Assembly: GCA_019244295.1 (NCBI GenBank)
Contig: JAFASX010000131.1
Coordinates: 1-36,505, forward strand
Direction of reading: 5' to 3'
DNA length: 36,505 nucleotides
DNA from: Pseudonocardia sp.
GTDB lineage: Bacteria; Actinomycetota; Actinomycetes; Mycobacteriales; Pseudonocardiaceae
Both the position numbers and the translations under genes were made by a program. Shown here piece by piece: positions 9,175-16,651 of the stretch. Each line of letters opens with the position of its first letter. Position 1 is the first letter of the stretch. The notes under the pieces were generated by a model. The model had not been told where the DNA came from and ran no database searches. It saw only the letters and a list, made by a program, of their open reading frames with translations.

Positions 9175-9667
9175 TTAGAGCACCAGGCCGGCCCAACTGA
9201 CGTCCTGGTGCCCGTACACGATCTGACGTCCGCCGCCCTGCGCCACATTGACCCGGAAGTTCTCGCTGATCCGGGATACGTAACCGGCCCAGCGTCCGCG
9301 AAGCATCACGATAGACAGGTCCTGGTAGCAGGTCCGGTCCGCCCATTGCCGCCTGCTGGGCGCTACCGTCGCCTGAGCCAGCCAACCGTGATCGGCGGCG
9401 GTCCGCGCGACCTGCCGCCAGCCAGCATCATCGTGCTCCAGACCAACGTAGACGCTGTTACCCCTGGTGCCGTAGGGACCCTTGAGGACCCACGTGGCAC
9501 GGTCGGCAAGCAATTCCGCCACGCTCACGCCGGACCGTCACCAGATTCTCCCGCAACGCCCGCTCTCGCACCTGCTGCGCGAATTCGGCCATAGCCGAGT
9601 TCGACAGAGCGGAGATGCTCGAGCCGTCGGCGCTCAGCACACGCTCGGCATCAAAGAGTGGAATCAA
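9175..9667 (-). pseudogene. ATP-grasp family gene, frameshifted
   Basis: Reading leftward, TTG 9667 follows an AGGAG ribosome site and a possible TAAATA -10 box. The first part (IPLFDAERVLSADGSSISA... to about RENLVTVRR) then shifts frame near 9525-9535 into SVAELLADRATWVLKGPYG and continues to the stop at 9175. The second half resembles the C-terminal half of an ATP-grasp fold: WVLKGPYGTRGNSVYVG (nucleotide-binding lysine and glycine-rich loop), then SIVMLRGRWAGYVSRIS and FRVNVAQGGG near the end. Total length is about 160 codons, too short for a complete enzyme, so it may already have been a fragment before the frameshift. Substrate cannot be inferred. Confidence 0.55.
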
Positions 9668-9967
9668 TTGTCACTCCTATTTACACACGACACGAGCCGG
9701 CTAGTACCACCGGCCCGCTGGGCACATCCCCGCTACGGCCGTCGAGACAATACGCGCACCCAGATTTCGCCTGTCGCCGACATCCAGCGGCAACGCGCGA
9801 TACCTCCGATGATCAATCCGTGGCCGTGCCACCAGCACACGAAGCCGTCGGCTCCCCGCTTTCCCACACCCCACGGCGCCAAGATCAAGATTTGCGGGGT
9901 TTAACTTAACCAGCATTACAGCTGAGCCGGCTGAGCCAGCACGTGACGATTTTCGAACGAAGGGAGC
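9668..9967. other. intergenic region
   Basis: Roughly 300 bases with no supported gene on either strand. They hold the promoter side of the broken ATP-grasp gene (left) and the leader of the SDR gene (right). AT content rises near 9890-9910 (GGGGTTTAACTTAACC), which may be promoter DNA. Confidence 0.45.
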
Positions 9968-10951
9968 ATGCAACCGATGTCCACCAGCCAAGTCACCGCT
10001 GCCCTCGATCTACTCGCCGATGCCACGGTCGGGCCCGGCTACACCCGACTGGGGTATCTTCTGCGACAGGCACAGTGGCCAGCCCACGATCCTCGCCCCC
10101 AGTCGCTTGCCGGCAAAACAGCATTGGTGACCGGCGCCAATTCCGGGCTCGGTTACATCACCAGCGTCGAGCTCGCCCGCCTGGGAGCGCGGGTCATCTT
10201 AGCTTGTCGGGATTGTGATCGAGGCACCTCAGCGCTGAGGCAAGCTCGGCGCGCCGCACCCACCGCCACCTTTGAGCTGCGCATCTGCGATATCGCAAAC
10301 CTCGCCAGCCTGCGCCAAACAGGTCACGAACTCGCCCACACCACACCAGTACTCGACCTACTCATTCACTGCGCTGGCGTGCTGCCCGCCCAGCGCGGTG
10401 AAACACCCGAAGGTCACGAAATAACGCTGGCGACCCATGTCCTCGGACCGCTGTTGCTCACTGAGCTTCTCCGAGGTAATCTCACCGCCGCGCACGATTC
10501 CCGCGTCATTTTCGTCTCGTCTGGCGGTATGTACACTCAACGATTACACGCTGAAGATCCCGAATACCGACACGGAATCTATCGAGGCGCGACCGCCTAC
10601 GCCCGCACCAAACGCATGCAGGTCGAGCTCACCCCGCTGCTTGCCCAACGCTACAAGCCCAACCACATCACTGTGGCGGCCATGCACCCAGGATGGGTCG
10701 ATACCCCCGGCATTGCTACCTCACTACCGACGTTCTATCGGCTCACCCGCCCGCTGCTGCGCACGCCGCTCCAAGGTGCCGACACCATTACCTGGCTCGC
10801 GGCAACCCAACCAACCCCACCCACCGGACTGTTCTGGCACGACCGCCGCGCCCGCCCAACCCATTACCTCCCCCACACCCGAAGCACACCCAAGCAAATC
10901 ACCAAGCTGTGGAACTACTGTGTGGACGCCATCAACTTAACCAATCCCTAA
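9968..10951 (+). CDS. short-chain dehydrogenase/reductase (SDR)
   Basis: NAD(P)-dependent oxidoreductase of the classical SDR fold. The Rossmann motif is TALVTGANSGLGYITSVELA (about residues 51-70), the acidic residue region follows (ICDIANLASLRQ), then LLIHCAGVL in place of the usual NNAG, the catalytic serine stretch VIFVSSGGMYTQ, and the YxxxK pair as AYARTKRMQ. PGW (MHPGWVDTPG) follows the active site. The overall shape matches DHRS12/retinol-dehydrogenase-like proteins, which have about 40 residues ahead of the Rossmann fold. Start is ATG 9968 or ATG 9977; GGGAG at 9961-9965 suits either. It stands alone and its substrate cannot be named. Codon use is a little more A/C-rich than that of its neighbours. 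Confidence 0.85.
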   Translation: MQPMSTSQVTAALDLLADATVGPGYTRLGYLLRQAQWPAHDPRPQSLAGKTALVTGANSGLGYITSVELARLGARVILACRDCDRGTSALRQARRAAPTATFELRICDIANLASLRQTGHELAHTTPVLDLLIHCAGVLPAQRGETPEGHEITLATHVLGPLLLTELLRGNLTAAHDSRVIFVSSGGMYTQRLHAEDPEYRHGIYRGATAYARTKRMQVELTPLLAQRYKPNHITVAAMHPGWVDTPGIATSLPTFYRLTRPLLRTPLQGADTITWLAATQPTPPTGLFWHDRRARPTHYLPHTRSTPKQITKLWNYCVDAINLTNP

Positions 10952-11088
10952 TCCTTCGGCAACATCACCGCTGGCACGACCAGCGTACGCGCCGGCTCGG
11001 CCGGGCGCGGATCCGCCGGGCTCCTCCTAGCTCAGTGGTCACTCATGGCTGGCGATCCGCCATATCCTTAGGAGAGGTAAAAATAAGG

Positions 11089-11094
11089 TAGTCT
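11089..11094 (+). promoter_or_regulatory. -10 box TAGTCT of a leaderless transcript
   Basis: TAGTCT is followed by exactly six bases and then GTG at 11101, the standard spacing for actinobacterial leaderless mRNAs whose first base is the start codon. It drives the leader ORF and the ABC transporter. Confidence 0.6.
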
Positions 11095-11100
11095 GATCGG

Positions 11101-11142
11101 GTGACCTCCCTTCTTAACCGCATCGTGCGCGGTGACTCATGA
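11101..11142 (+). CDS. 13-codon leaderless leader ORF coupled to the ABC transporter
   Basis: GTG 11101 opens a tiny frame, VTSLLNRIVRGDS, ending in TGA 11140-11142. The ATG of the ABC ATPase at 11139 overlaps this stop (ATGA), so ribosomes finishing the leader could re-initiate on the transporter gene. The ATPase gene has only a poor ribosome site of its own. The start codon sits six bases after the TAGTCT box, so the mRNA probably begins with this GTG. The peptide shows no obvious run of a single regulatory amino acid. It may act only in coupling, or sense translation-inhibiting drugs, a role not shown here. Confidence 0.5.
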   Translation: MTSLLNRIVRGDS

Positions 11143-11942
11143 GCGCCATGCCAGCCGTCCGCTGTACCGGGCTGAGCCGGCGCTTCGGTGACACCCTCGC
11201 CGTGGACAACCTAGACCTCGAGATTGTCCAGGGCGAGATCTTCGGCTTGCTCGGCCCGAACGGCGCGGGTAAGACCACCACCATTCGGATGATCACGACG
11301 CTGCTGCCTCCGCCGCGAGGTACGATCGAGGTCTTTGGCGCCGACGTGGCCGCCCGGCGAATGGCCGTACGCCGGCTGATCGGATATGTCCCGCAGCAGC
11401 TGTCGGTCGAGGCCACTTTGACCGGACGGGAGAACGTCTGGTTGTTCGCCAAGCTCTACGACGTCCCCCGGTTAACCCGAGTGAGACGAGTGAACGAGGT
11501 GCTGGCTGGCGTCGGCTTGGCTGAAGTAGCCGATCGACTGGCCAAAACGTACTCCGGGGGGATGATCCGCCGGCTCGAGCTGGCCCAAGCGCTGGTCAGT
11601 ACGCCTCGGTTACTCGTGTTGGACGAACCGACGGTGGGTCTCGACCCGGTAGCCCGAGACGATGTATGGGAACGCATCGAGCAGATAAGAGCGGACTCCG
11701 GAATGACCGTGCTGGTCACCACCCACCTGATGCAGGAGGCCGACGAGCGGTGTGACCGAGTCGCGCTGATGCATCGAGGCCGCATCCAGGCACTGGGCAC
11801 CCCAGCGCAACTACGCGGCAACCTCGGCGACGGCGCCACCCTCGACGACGTCTTCCGCGCCTACACCGGCGACGAACTAGCCGACACAGGCAGCATCCGT
11901 GATGTTCGCTCGGCGCGCCGCACCGCGAGGAGGCTGTCATGA
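11139..11942 (+). CDS. ABC transporter ATP-binding protein (DrrA type)
   Basis: Cytoplasmic ATPase of an ABC-2 exporter, 267 residues. Walker A is GPNGAGKTT near residue 42, the Q loop lies in GYVPQQLSVEATLTG, the ABC signature is YSGGM, Walker B is LLVLDEPTVGLDP and the switch histidine lies in VLVTTHLMQEAD. The C-terminal stretch (GRIQALGTPAQLRGNLG...TLDDVFRAYTGDEL) is typical of DrrA-like drug and antibiotic exporters. The gene overlaps the permease downstream by ATGA, so the two form one transporter. The exported compound is not evident. Alternative start: ATG 11148. Confidence 0.92.
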   Translation: MSAMPAVRCTGLSRRFGDTLAVDNLDLEIVQGEIFGLLGPNGAGKTTTIRMITTLLPPPRGTIEVFGADVAARRMAVRRLIGYVPQQLSVEATLTGRENVWLFAKLYDVPRLTRVRRVNEVLAGVGLAEVADRLAKTYSGGMIRRLELAQALVSTPRLLVLDEPTVGLDPVARDDVWERIEQIRADSGMTVLVTTHLMQEADERCDRVALMHRGRIQALGTPAQLRGNLGDGATLDDVFRAYTGDELADTGSIRDVRSARRTARRLS

Positions 11943-12748
11943 CCGAGCGTACAATCCCGACCAATCCCAGCCCACTATGGCTTGCCTATACTGCTTTATG
12001 TCGGATCGGCGCAATTTGCACAGTCGAGCTGCAAAAGCTCAGACACGACCGCACTGAGCTGATTACTCGTGCGGTGCAACCGACATTGTGGTTGTTAGTG
12101 TTCGGTCAAGTGTTCACCCAGATCCGTGCTATTCCGACCGGAAGCACGCCGTACCTGGACTTCCTGGCTCCGGGCATCCTGGCGCAATCAGCGCTATTCA
12201 TCGCCATCTTCTACGGGATCCAGATCATCTGGGAGCGAGACTCCGGAATGCTCGCCAAGCTGATGGTCACCCCGACGCCCCGAGTCGCGTTGGTGGCGGC
12301 CAAGGCATTTGCCGCCGGGATACGGGCGGTGGTGCAAGCGATCGCGGTGATGATTGTGGCCGCAATACTCGGCGTGCACCTCGATACGGCACCGGCTCGA
12401 CTAGTCGGGACGGTGATTGCGCTGATCCTCGGGTCAGCTTTCTTTTGCTGCTTGTCGATCACGATCGCCGGCCTTGTACTGTCCCGCGACCGCCTCATGG
12501 GGATCGGGCAGGCCATCACCATGCCGCTGTTCTTCGCGTCCAACGCGCTCTACCCAGTACAGCTGATGCCCGGCTGGCTGCAGGTAATCAACCGCATCAA
12601 CCCGCTCAGCTACGAAGTCGACGCCCTGCGTGGGCTGCTGGTCAACACGCCGGCCGCGCTCGGGTTCGACTTCTTGGTGCTGGTACTCGCCTCTGCCGCC
12701 ATGATCAGTGTGGCGGCCGCGCTGCTACCCCGGCTGACCGTGGGCTGA
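11939..12748 (+). CDS. ABC-2 type permease (DrrB type)
   Basis: Membrane subunit of the exporter, 269 residues with about six hydrophobic segments: LWLLVFGQVFTQ, YLDFLAPGILAQSALFIAIFYG, AVVQAIAVMIVAAILGV, LVGTVIALILGSAFFCCLSI, ITMPLFFASNALYP and a final FLVLVLASAAMISVAAALL. The FLAPGI and FFASNALYP stretches are characteristic ABC2-membrane signatures. Its ATG overlaps the ATPase stop by four bases. No second permease or extra regulator follows directly; the HTH-DUF3887 gene 200 bp downstream has its own palindrome and is probably a separate unit. Confidence 0.92.
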   Translation: MTERTIPTNPSPLWLAYTALCRIGAICTVELQKLRHDRTELITRAVQPTLWLLVFGQVFTQIRAIPTGSTPYLDFLAPGILAQSALFIAIFYGIQIIWERDSGMLAKLMVTPTPRVALVAAKAFAAGIRAVVQAIAVMIVAAILGVHLDTAPARLVGTVIALILGSAFFCCLSITIAGLVLSRDRLMGIGQAITMPLFFASNALYPVQLMPGWLQVINRINPLSYEVDALRGLLVNTPAALGFDFLVLVLASAAMISVAAALLPRLTVG

Positions 12749-12873
12749 CGCCGCGGTAGGTGTTCAGCGCGCGGCGAGTAATAGCTGCACGTCGGGCACG
12801 TAGTCGGGCACTGTGAGAGGCACCGCTTCAAGCTCTGCGCACGATTCCCAGGGGAGGCGACAAGCTGAACACC

Positions 12874-12892
12874 TGTAAAGAATTCCTTTACA
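12874..12892. promoter_or_regulatory. 19-bp palindromic operator TGTAAAG-N5-CTTTACA
   Basis: Two perfect 7-bp arms flank AATTC, 42 bases before a GAGGAGG ribosome site and 54 bases before the inferred gene start. A dyad of this size in a GC-rich promoter region is a good dimeric-repressor site. The gene it precedes encodes an HTH-like protein that may bind it. Confidence 0.6.
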
Positions 12893-12997
12893 AGCACTTG
12901 CGTCAAGGCTACCTTCACAGCTGACGTCTCACAGAGGAGGCCGACCACGGACACAGCGGACATCAGCGAGCCGGACGATCCATACGATTCGGACCGT

Positions 12998-13603
12998 TTG
13001 ATCGATACCACCCGTCTGGTCGTCGACGGCCTACGTGAGCCGAGAGCCGAGACCAGGTTGCATGCGGTGGTGGCCGCGCGGGAGCTGGTCGGCATCGCTC
13101 AGGAGGCGCTCCAGGTCGCGGTCGATCAGGCGCGCCGGGCCGGTCATACCTGGCAGGAGATCGGCGACATCCTGCACACCACCCGCCAGGCGGCCTTCCA
13201 GCGCTTTGGCCGCCCAGTTGATCCACGCACCGGAGAACCAATGTCCAACAAGTTGCTACCCGGCGCCGCCGACAAGGCCGTCGAGCTGATGACCGAGCTC
13301 TCCCAGAATCGCTGGGAAGCGGTCCGCCGCGACTTCGACCCAACCATGGCCGCGCAACTCGATGCCGACCGGGTCGCCGCCGCCTGGGCACAGGTGACCG
13401 GGATGGTGGGCCGCTACGAGGGAATGGGCGATCCGTTCGCCCGACAGCTCGGCGACTACACCGTGGTCGACGTCCCCCTGGAGTTCGAGGCCGGCCAGAT
13501 GACCGGGCGGGTCAGCTACACCCAGACCGGGCAAGTCGCCGGGCTGTACATACTCCAGCCGGAAGCCGCGGCGAAGCCGAAGGGGAACCCGTCTCATGAA
13601 TGA
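12998..13603 (+). CDS. HTH-like protein with C-terminal DUF3887 domain
   Basis: The N-terminal third contains a helix-turn-helix pattern (HTWQEIGDILHTTRQAAFQRFG, about residues 50-71 from the TTG start). The C-terminal part (NKLLPGAADKAVELMTELSQ... to VSYTQTGQVAGLYILQPE) matches DUF3887, a small alpha+beta domain of unknown ligand. The ORF is 201 residues from TTG 12998, which has no ribosome site. A near-perfect GAGGAGG at 12934-12940 instead points to ACG 12947, in frame, giving TDTADISEPDD... as an extra 17 residues; I think translation starts there, or that an ATG mutated to ACG. The stop overlaps the ATG of the next, broken gene (ATGA at 13600). Together they look like a regulator with a small membrane partner. 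Confidence 0.75.
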   Translation: MIDTTRLVVDGLREPRAETRLHAVVAARELVGIAQEALQVAVDQARRAGHTWQEIGDILHTTRQAAFQRFGRPVDPRTGEPMSNKLLPGAADKAVELMTELSQNRWEAVRRDFDPTMAAQLDADRVAAAWAQVTGMVGRYEGMGDPFARQLGDYTVVDVPLEFEAGQMTGRVSYTQTGQVAGLYILQPEAAAKPKGNPSHE

Positions 13604-13781
13604 CCAGCCACCCCGCCAAACACTGGTTCGCCCCCAAGTGGATCGGCGTGGGCTGCCGGCCCCGAACATTGCAGGCTGGCTGACCACTGCTTCCATCACT
13701 GGCGCGGCTGTCGAATCCGCTCCTAACGAATTTGCGACAGCTGCTTTACTAGCCCAACCTCTCGCGGCTTGGCGCGTATGA
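13600..13781 (+). pseudogene. small membrane protein partner of the DUF3887 gene, frameshifted
   Basis: ATG 13600 overlaps the upstream stop and opens MTSHPAKHWFAPKWIGVG, a start resembling small actinobacterial membrane proteins with an HWFAPKxxGxG head. The hydrophobic continuation GLPAPNIAGWLTTASITGAA lies in a different frame, so one indel near 13650 separates head and membrane helix. The second frame runs on to the stop at 13779-13781. Tight coupling to the DUF3887 gene suggests the two once acted together at the membrane. The family call is tentative. Confidence 0.45.
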
Positions 13782-14108
13782 TCCGGAACAAGCGGCGTTG
13801 GCCGTCGAGCGATGGTTAAAACTGGTGGGGTGTGGCGGTTTGGCCGAGAGGTCCGCGGGCCGACGGTGGTTGGTCGTCGAGGACAAGCTGGCTGTTGCTC
13901 AGCCGAGCGTGGCTAGAGCGCGCAGAATGGTCACGGCTTGTAACAGCAATGTCCGGAAGCATGCACAGGTAAAGGCTCCGGTAGCCGCGGCTCAGCCTCA
14001 GATCGACCCCGTGACCCCTCCTCCGTCGCACTGTCGCACCAATGATCTTTCGATGCCCAACCTTCCCGTTGAGCCGGCAGCGCGAGTACGACAATAGAGA
14101 GGTGCGAT
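13782..14108. other. region without a supported gene
   Basis: Several frames are open here, as expected at this GC content, but none shows a ribosome site, a domain or family resemblance. The right end holds the leader of the next small gene (AGAGAGGTGC before GTG 14109). Confidence 0.45.
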
Positions 14109-14411
14109 GTGAATCCTGATGAGCTGTTCCGCTCGATCGTGGCCGCGCGTCCCGGTCGTGATGACATCCTGTACCTCGAGCGGCGCGGATCGGCCTACGC
14201 ATGGCGGATGGTGGTTGACGGCAGCGGCCAAGAGCAGTCGGGTACAAGCTTTCCGGACGCATGGATGTATTTCTCTGCGAAATGGCCGCTGGATGATGCG
14301 GATCTGCTGCAGGCGTTCTTCGATGACCTACTGGCGGAGCTGGAGTCGATGGGCGGTGGCGTAGACCGTTGTCGCTGGCCGCTGGACGAGCCATGGCCGC
14401 ACATGCACTGA
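14109..14411 (+). CDS. hypothetical protein, 100 residues
   Basis: GTG 14109 follows a GAGAGG ribosome site. The product (NPDELFRSIVAARPGRDDIL... to CRWPLDEPWPHMH) is acidic and rich in Trp and Asp, with a predicted mixed beta then helical pattern (AWRMVVDGSGQ; LLQAFFDDLLAELESMGG). It looks like the small immunity or DUF-type proteins often found alone in actinomycete islands, but I recognise no family. It is isolated, with debris on both sides. GC-rich third positions and the ribosome site support it being real. Confidence 0.55.
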   Translation: MNPDELFRSIVAARPGRDDILYLERRGSAYAWRMVVDGSGQEQSGTSFPDAWMYFSAKWPLDDADLLQAFFDDLLAELESMGGGVDRCRWPLDEPWPHMH

Positions 14412-15293
14412 GTGCAGCAGACTCGAGGGATTGAACATCTCGGGATTGCCAAGTGGTCCGGACCCACCGAGGTTGCTACGCAGTCCGCTTGATGGCGCCT
14501 CTTCCTCCGCCGCAATCCCATCGAGCGGACTCGGACACCCACGCGTAACCGCGGCGGTTCGGATCTTCTTCTCCTCATGAAGCGCGGCGCTGTGACCCCG
14601 CGGCGCAAGCGCTCGCACGGGAGGTACGGCCGGCCGATCGTGGAACGGCTGCGGGCCCGGAATGGGGATTGAGCCTTGAGCCTGATCATCGATCGTCGTC
14701 TTCTCCGATCGTTGTGGGTCGAGGACAAGGCGGATCACCTGCGGGTTACTTGCGGTGCTGGCGGCGCAACCGGCACGGAGCTTGATCGTTCTGGCCAGAG
14801 AAAGATCCCGCGCGACCGAGTCGCTGCCGCCCAGAGGGGGAGCGATGGACGCCAGTTGCGCGGGATCTTTCCCTGTATCGCCGGGAGGTCCACGCGGACA
14901 GGTGGTACCACCCGAGCATCGGTGCCCGCACTCGCCAGCAGAACGTGACAGATCGAGCACGCCGGCCCAGTAAGGAACGTTACCGACGCAGTCGTTCCAG
15001 GACACAACAGATGCCCATGCTCTGACGCGCGAGGTCTGGTGCCGGTCAACGCCGCGAGTTCGGTCAAGCTGCCGTCCGGTAAGCGGCCGAAGGCGCTGGT
15101 GTGAACCGATGACCGGGTAGCTCGCTGGCGTGACGCGCAGGCCGCACTGGACGCGGCACGCACCGACGAGGACACGACCGGCGAGCGGCTCGCCGAGCTG
15201 GAGAACAGCGCTCAGCCCCGAGCCCGGTCATGGTGTGGACACCCCCAGCTGGGCGCGTTCCTGGATCACGCCAGCGGTGACCTGGAGGGCGCG
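14412..15293. other. non-coding or decayed stretch
   Basis: No intact gene is supported. A minus-strand frame near 14870-15090 reads like a worn thioredoxin-like segment (LPDGSLTELAALTG, then FLTGPACSICHVLL), but has no proper start and I do not annotate it. The stretch also contains the inverted repeat at 14795-14875 and a basic 31-codon frame at 14577 with no recognised match. Confidence 0.45.
14795..14875. repeat. inverted repeat, about 22-bp arms
   Basis: The arms 14795-14818 and 14853-14875 share GAAAGATCCCGCGC (14 of 14 bases) and further imperfect matches outward, separated by about 35-45 bases. It has no T-run. It could be the folded remnant of an insertion-sequence end or a structured RNA segment. 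Confidence 0.7.
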
Positions 15294-15381
15294 CGGATCG
15301 CCCCCGAGCACCTACTACGCCGCCACACACCGCCCGCCCTCGCCGCGGACCACCCGCGATGAGCAGCTCAAGGTCGAGATC
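15294..15381 (+). mobile_element. IS3-family OrfB (transposase) internal fragment
   Basis: One frame reads PPSTYYAATHRPPSPRTTRDEQLKVEI, which corresponds to the 'APSTYYA' region near the N-terminus of IS3-family OrfB transposases. The preceding and following catalytic parts (DDE) are absent. It is directly followed by an OrfA fragment, which is the reverse of the normal OrfA-OrfB order, so at least two copies have recombined here. Confidence 0.6.
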
Positions 15382-15382
15382 G

Positions 15383-15584
15383 GAGACGTTGCGGGGCTGG
15401 GTAGGTCAGGACGACAAGGGCAAGCGGCCCTCGGGCGACGTGGTGGAGGGCTCGGACGCGGAGAAGGACGCGCGGATCGCGGCGTTGGAGTGTTGTGTTG
15501 CGTGAGGTGACGCGTGCGAACGAGATTCCGCGGTTGGCGTCGGGGTTTTTCGCGCGGGAAATCACCCTGCATCCGCCGCGTTGA
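15383..15584 (+). mobile_element. IS3-family OrfA C-terminal fragment, frameshifted
   Basis: The frame opens ETLRGWVGQDDKGKRPSG, the segment after the HTH of IS3 OrfA proteins (normally ETLRKWVRQ). After ARIAALE it changes frame near 15490 and resumes VLREVTRANEIPRLASGFFAREI, the leucine-zipper and 'ANEILKxASxFFA' end of OrfA, stopping with TGA 15582. The N-terminal HTH is lost. No terminal inverted repeat or target duplication was recognised. Confidence 0.65.
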
Positions 15585-15593
15585 GGTCGGTTC

Positions 15594-15666
15594 ATGGATA
15601 CCCATCGCGAACAGTTCGGGGTGGAACCCATCCGCGGGGTCATCGAGTCGTGCGGTGTCGACTTAT
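15594..15666 (+). mobile_element. IS3-family OrfB N-terminal fragment
   Basis: ATG 15594, ten bases after the OrfA stop, opens MDTHREQFGVEPIRGVIE, the usual beginning of IS3 OrfB (DxHRxxFGVEPICxVL). After about 24 codons (CGVDL) all resemblance ends, so the transposase has lost its catalytic domain. Confidence 0.6.
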
Positions 15667-15846
15667 TTTCGTCAGGTCGAACTCAATGGCTGGACCCACT
15701 ACGACCCCGCCTTTTCGTCACGGTGTGACCCAAGCCCCGCGGTGCGCCAGTCACGATCCTGGGCTGCTCGTTGCGGATCACTCCCGGCGGCACCAGCTCG
15801 CGTACGCGAACTATCGCTTAGCGGACACCCTGCGGGACATTGGTCA

Positions 15847-16167
15847 TCACGGGCCGCTGCCTTGGCTGCGCCCGCCATTGCTGCCGCCGCCGGAGCCGCC
15901 GCTGTCGCACAGCCACTCAAGCAGCTGCTCCACGAACTGCACCACCGCGCCACCGATCCCACCCCCACCGCCGGCTTTACCGGCGCCAGCACCCTCACTG
16001 CTGCTGCGGCTCGCGGGATGTGGGGTGATCAAAGATGTGGGAAATGCGGTGTTGTGACTGGCTCATGTCACCGGCTGGACCGGCGTCGATGCTGTCCCGG
16101 CGGCGATGCCGTTCCCGCTCAGCAACGCCAGCGCCAGGGCGCCGGCGATCACACTGCGTTTGATCAT
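15847..16167 (-). pseudogene. secreted Gly-rich small protein interrupted by one TGA
   Basis: Reading leftward, ATG 16167 (after AAGGCGG) opens a clean signal peptide: MIKRSVIAGALALALLSGNG, then IAAGTAS. TGA at 16063-16065 ends it after 34 codons. The same frame continues open for 72 more codons to 15847: a Ser/Gly-rich stretch, GAGAGKAGGGGGIGG, a hydrophobic helix AVVQFVEQLLEWLCD and a second Gly-rich tail SGGSGGGSNGGRSQGSGP. The composition is that of exported actinobacterial peptides, so a single nonsense change is the simplest reading. What is translated today is probably only a signal peptide stub. No partner gene is adjacent. Confidence 0.45.
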
Positions 16168-16578
16168 GTTTCTGCCGCCTTCTGTGTCGTCGTCGAAGGT
16201 CCTGGTATGTGCTGGTCCGTGTGGGTCGTGGGCGATCGGCCCACGCACAGCGTGTGGGCCAGGCCCGCAGGTTGGGTGGGTTAGACAATTTTGGGGATTC
16301 CCGTCCCGCTGCGCTGGAGGATCCTGGCCTCCAACTCGCCGGCCCGGATCGGTGTGCGGTGTGCGTTGCCGGGGCGTCCAGCACGCAAAGGGCACGCGCC
16401 CATGACACACCCGCCCGCCGGTGCCCTAGCTGCGCGACAGCTACTAGGTCAGGCCGGGGGGTGACCCGACGCAATGGGGCTTGATACCGTGATAATACGT
16501 GCGGCCTGCTTGTACCGGCCCGGGAAACCGCTGTGTGTGGCGTGGCCATTCGGCTCGGAACGGAAGGGCGCGGGAGCA

Positions 16579-16597
16579 CACCTACCTACGGTAGGTG
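16579..16597. promoter_or_regulatory. 19-bp palindrome ahead of the LuxR regulator
   Basis: CACCTACC-TAC-GGTAGGTG has perfect 8-bp arms and lies 55 bases before the chosen start of the LuxR gene. It is a plausible operator for that gene; the binding protein is unknown. Confidence 0.45.
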
Positions 16598-16651
16598 GTC
16601 ATGTGGGTCGGTGTGTGTCTGCCCTGTTGGCGCGCGTGGGGTGGGCGCGGC

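Noticed and set aside
12764..12868. Minus-strand fragment YRCSACRLPWESCAELEAVP ending at 12764
   Set aside because: Looks a little like a CxxC...PWxxC protein end, but only about 35 codons, no start, and it overlaps the promoter of the DUF3887 gene.
13826..13900. Possible tRNA-like sequence (GGCGGTTTGGCCGAGAGGTCC)
   Set aside because: The D-arm resembles a tRNA, but no anticodon arm or T-arm TTCGA follows.
14735..15175. Minus-strand frame with a thioredoxin-like stretch (FLTGPACSICHVLL)
   Set aside because: A CxxC in suggestive context, but no start, no ribosome site and the rest does not match; at most a remnant.
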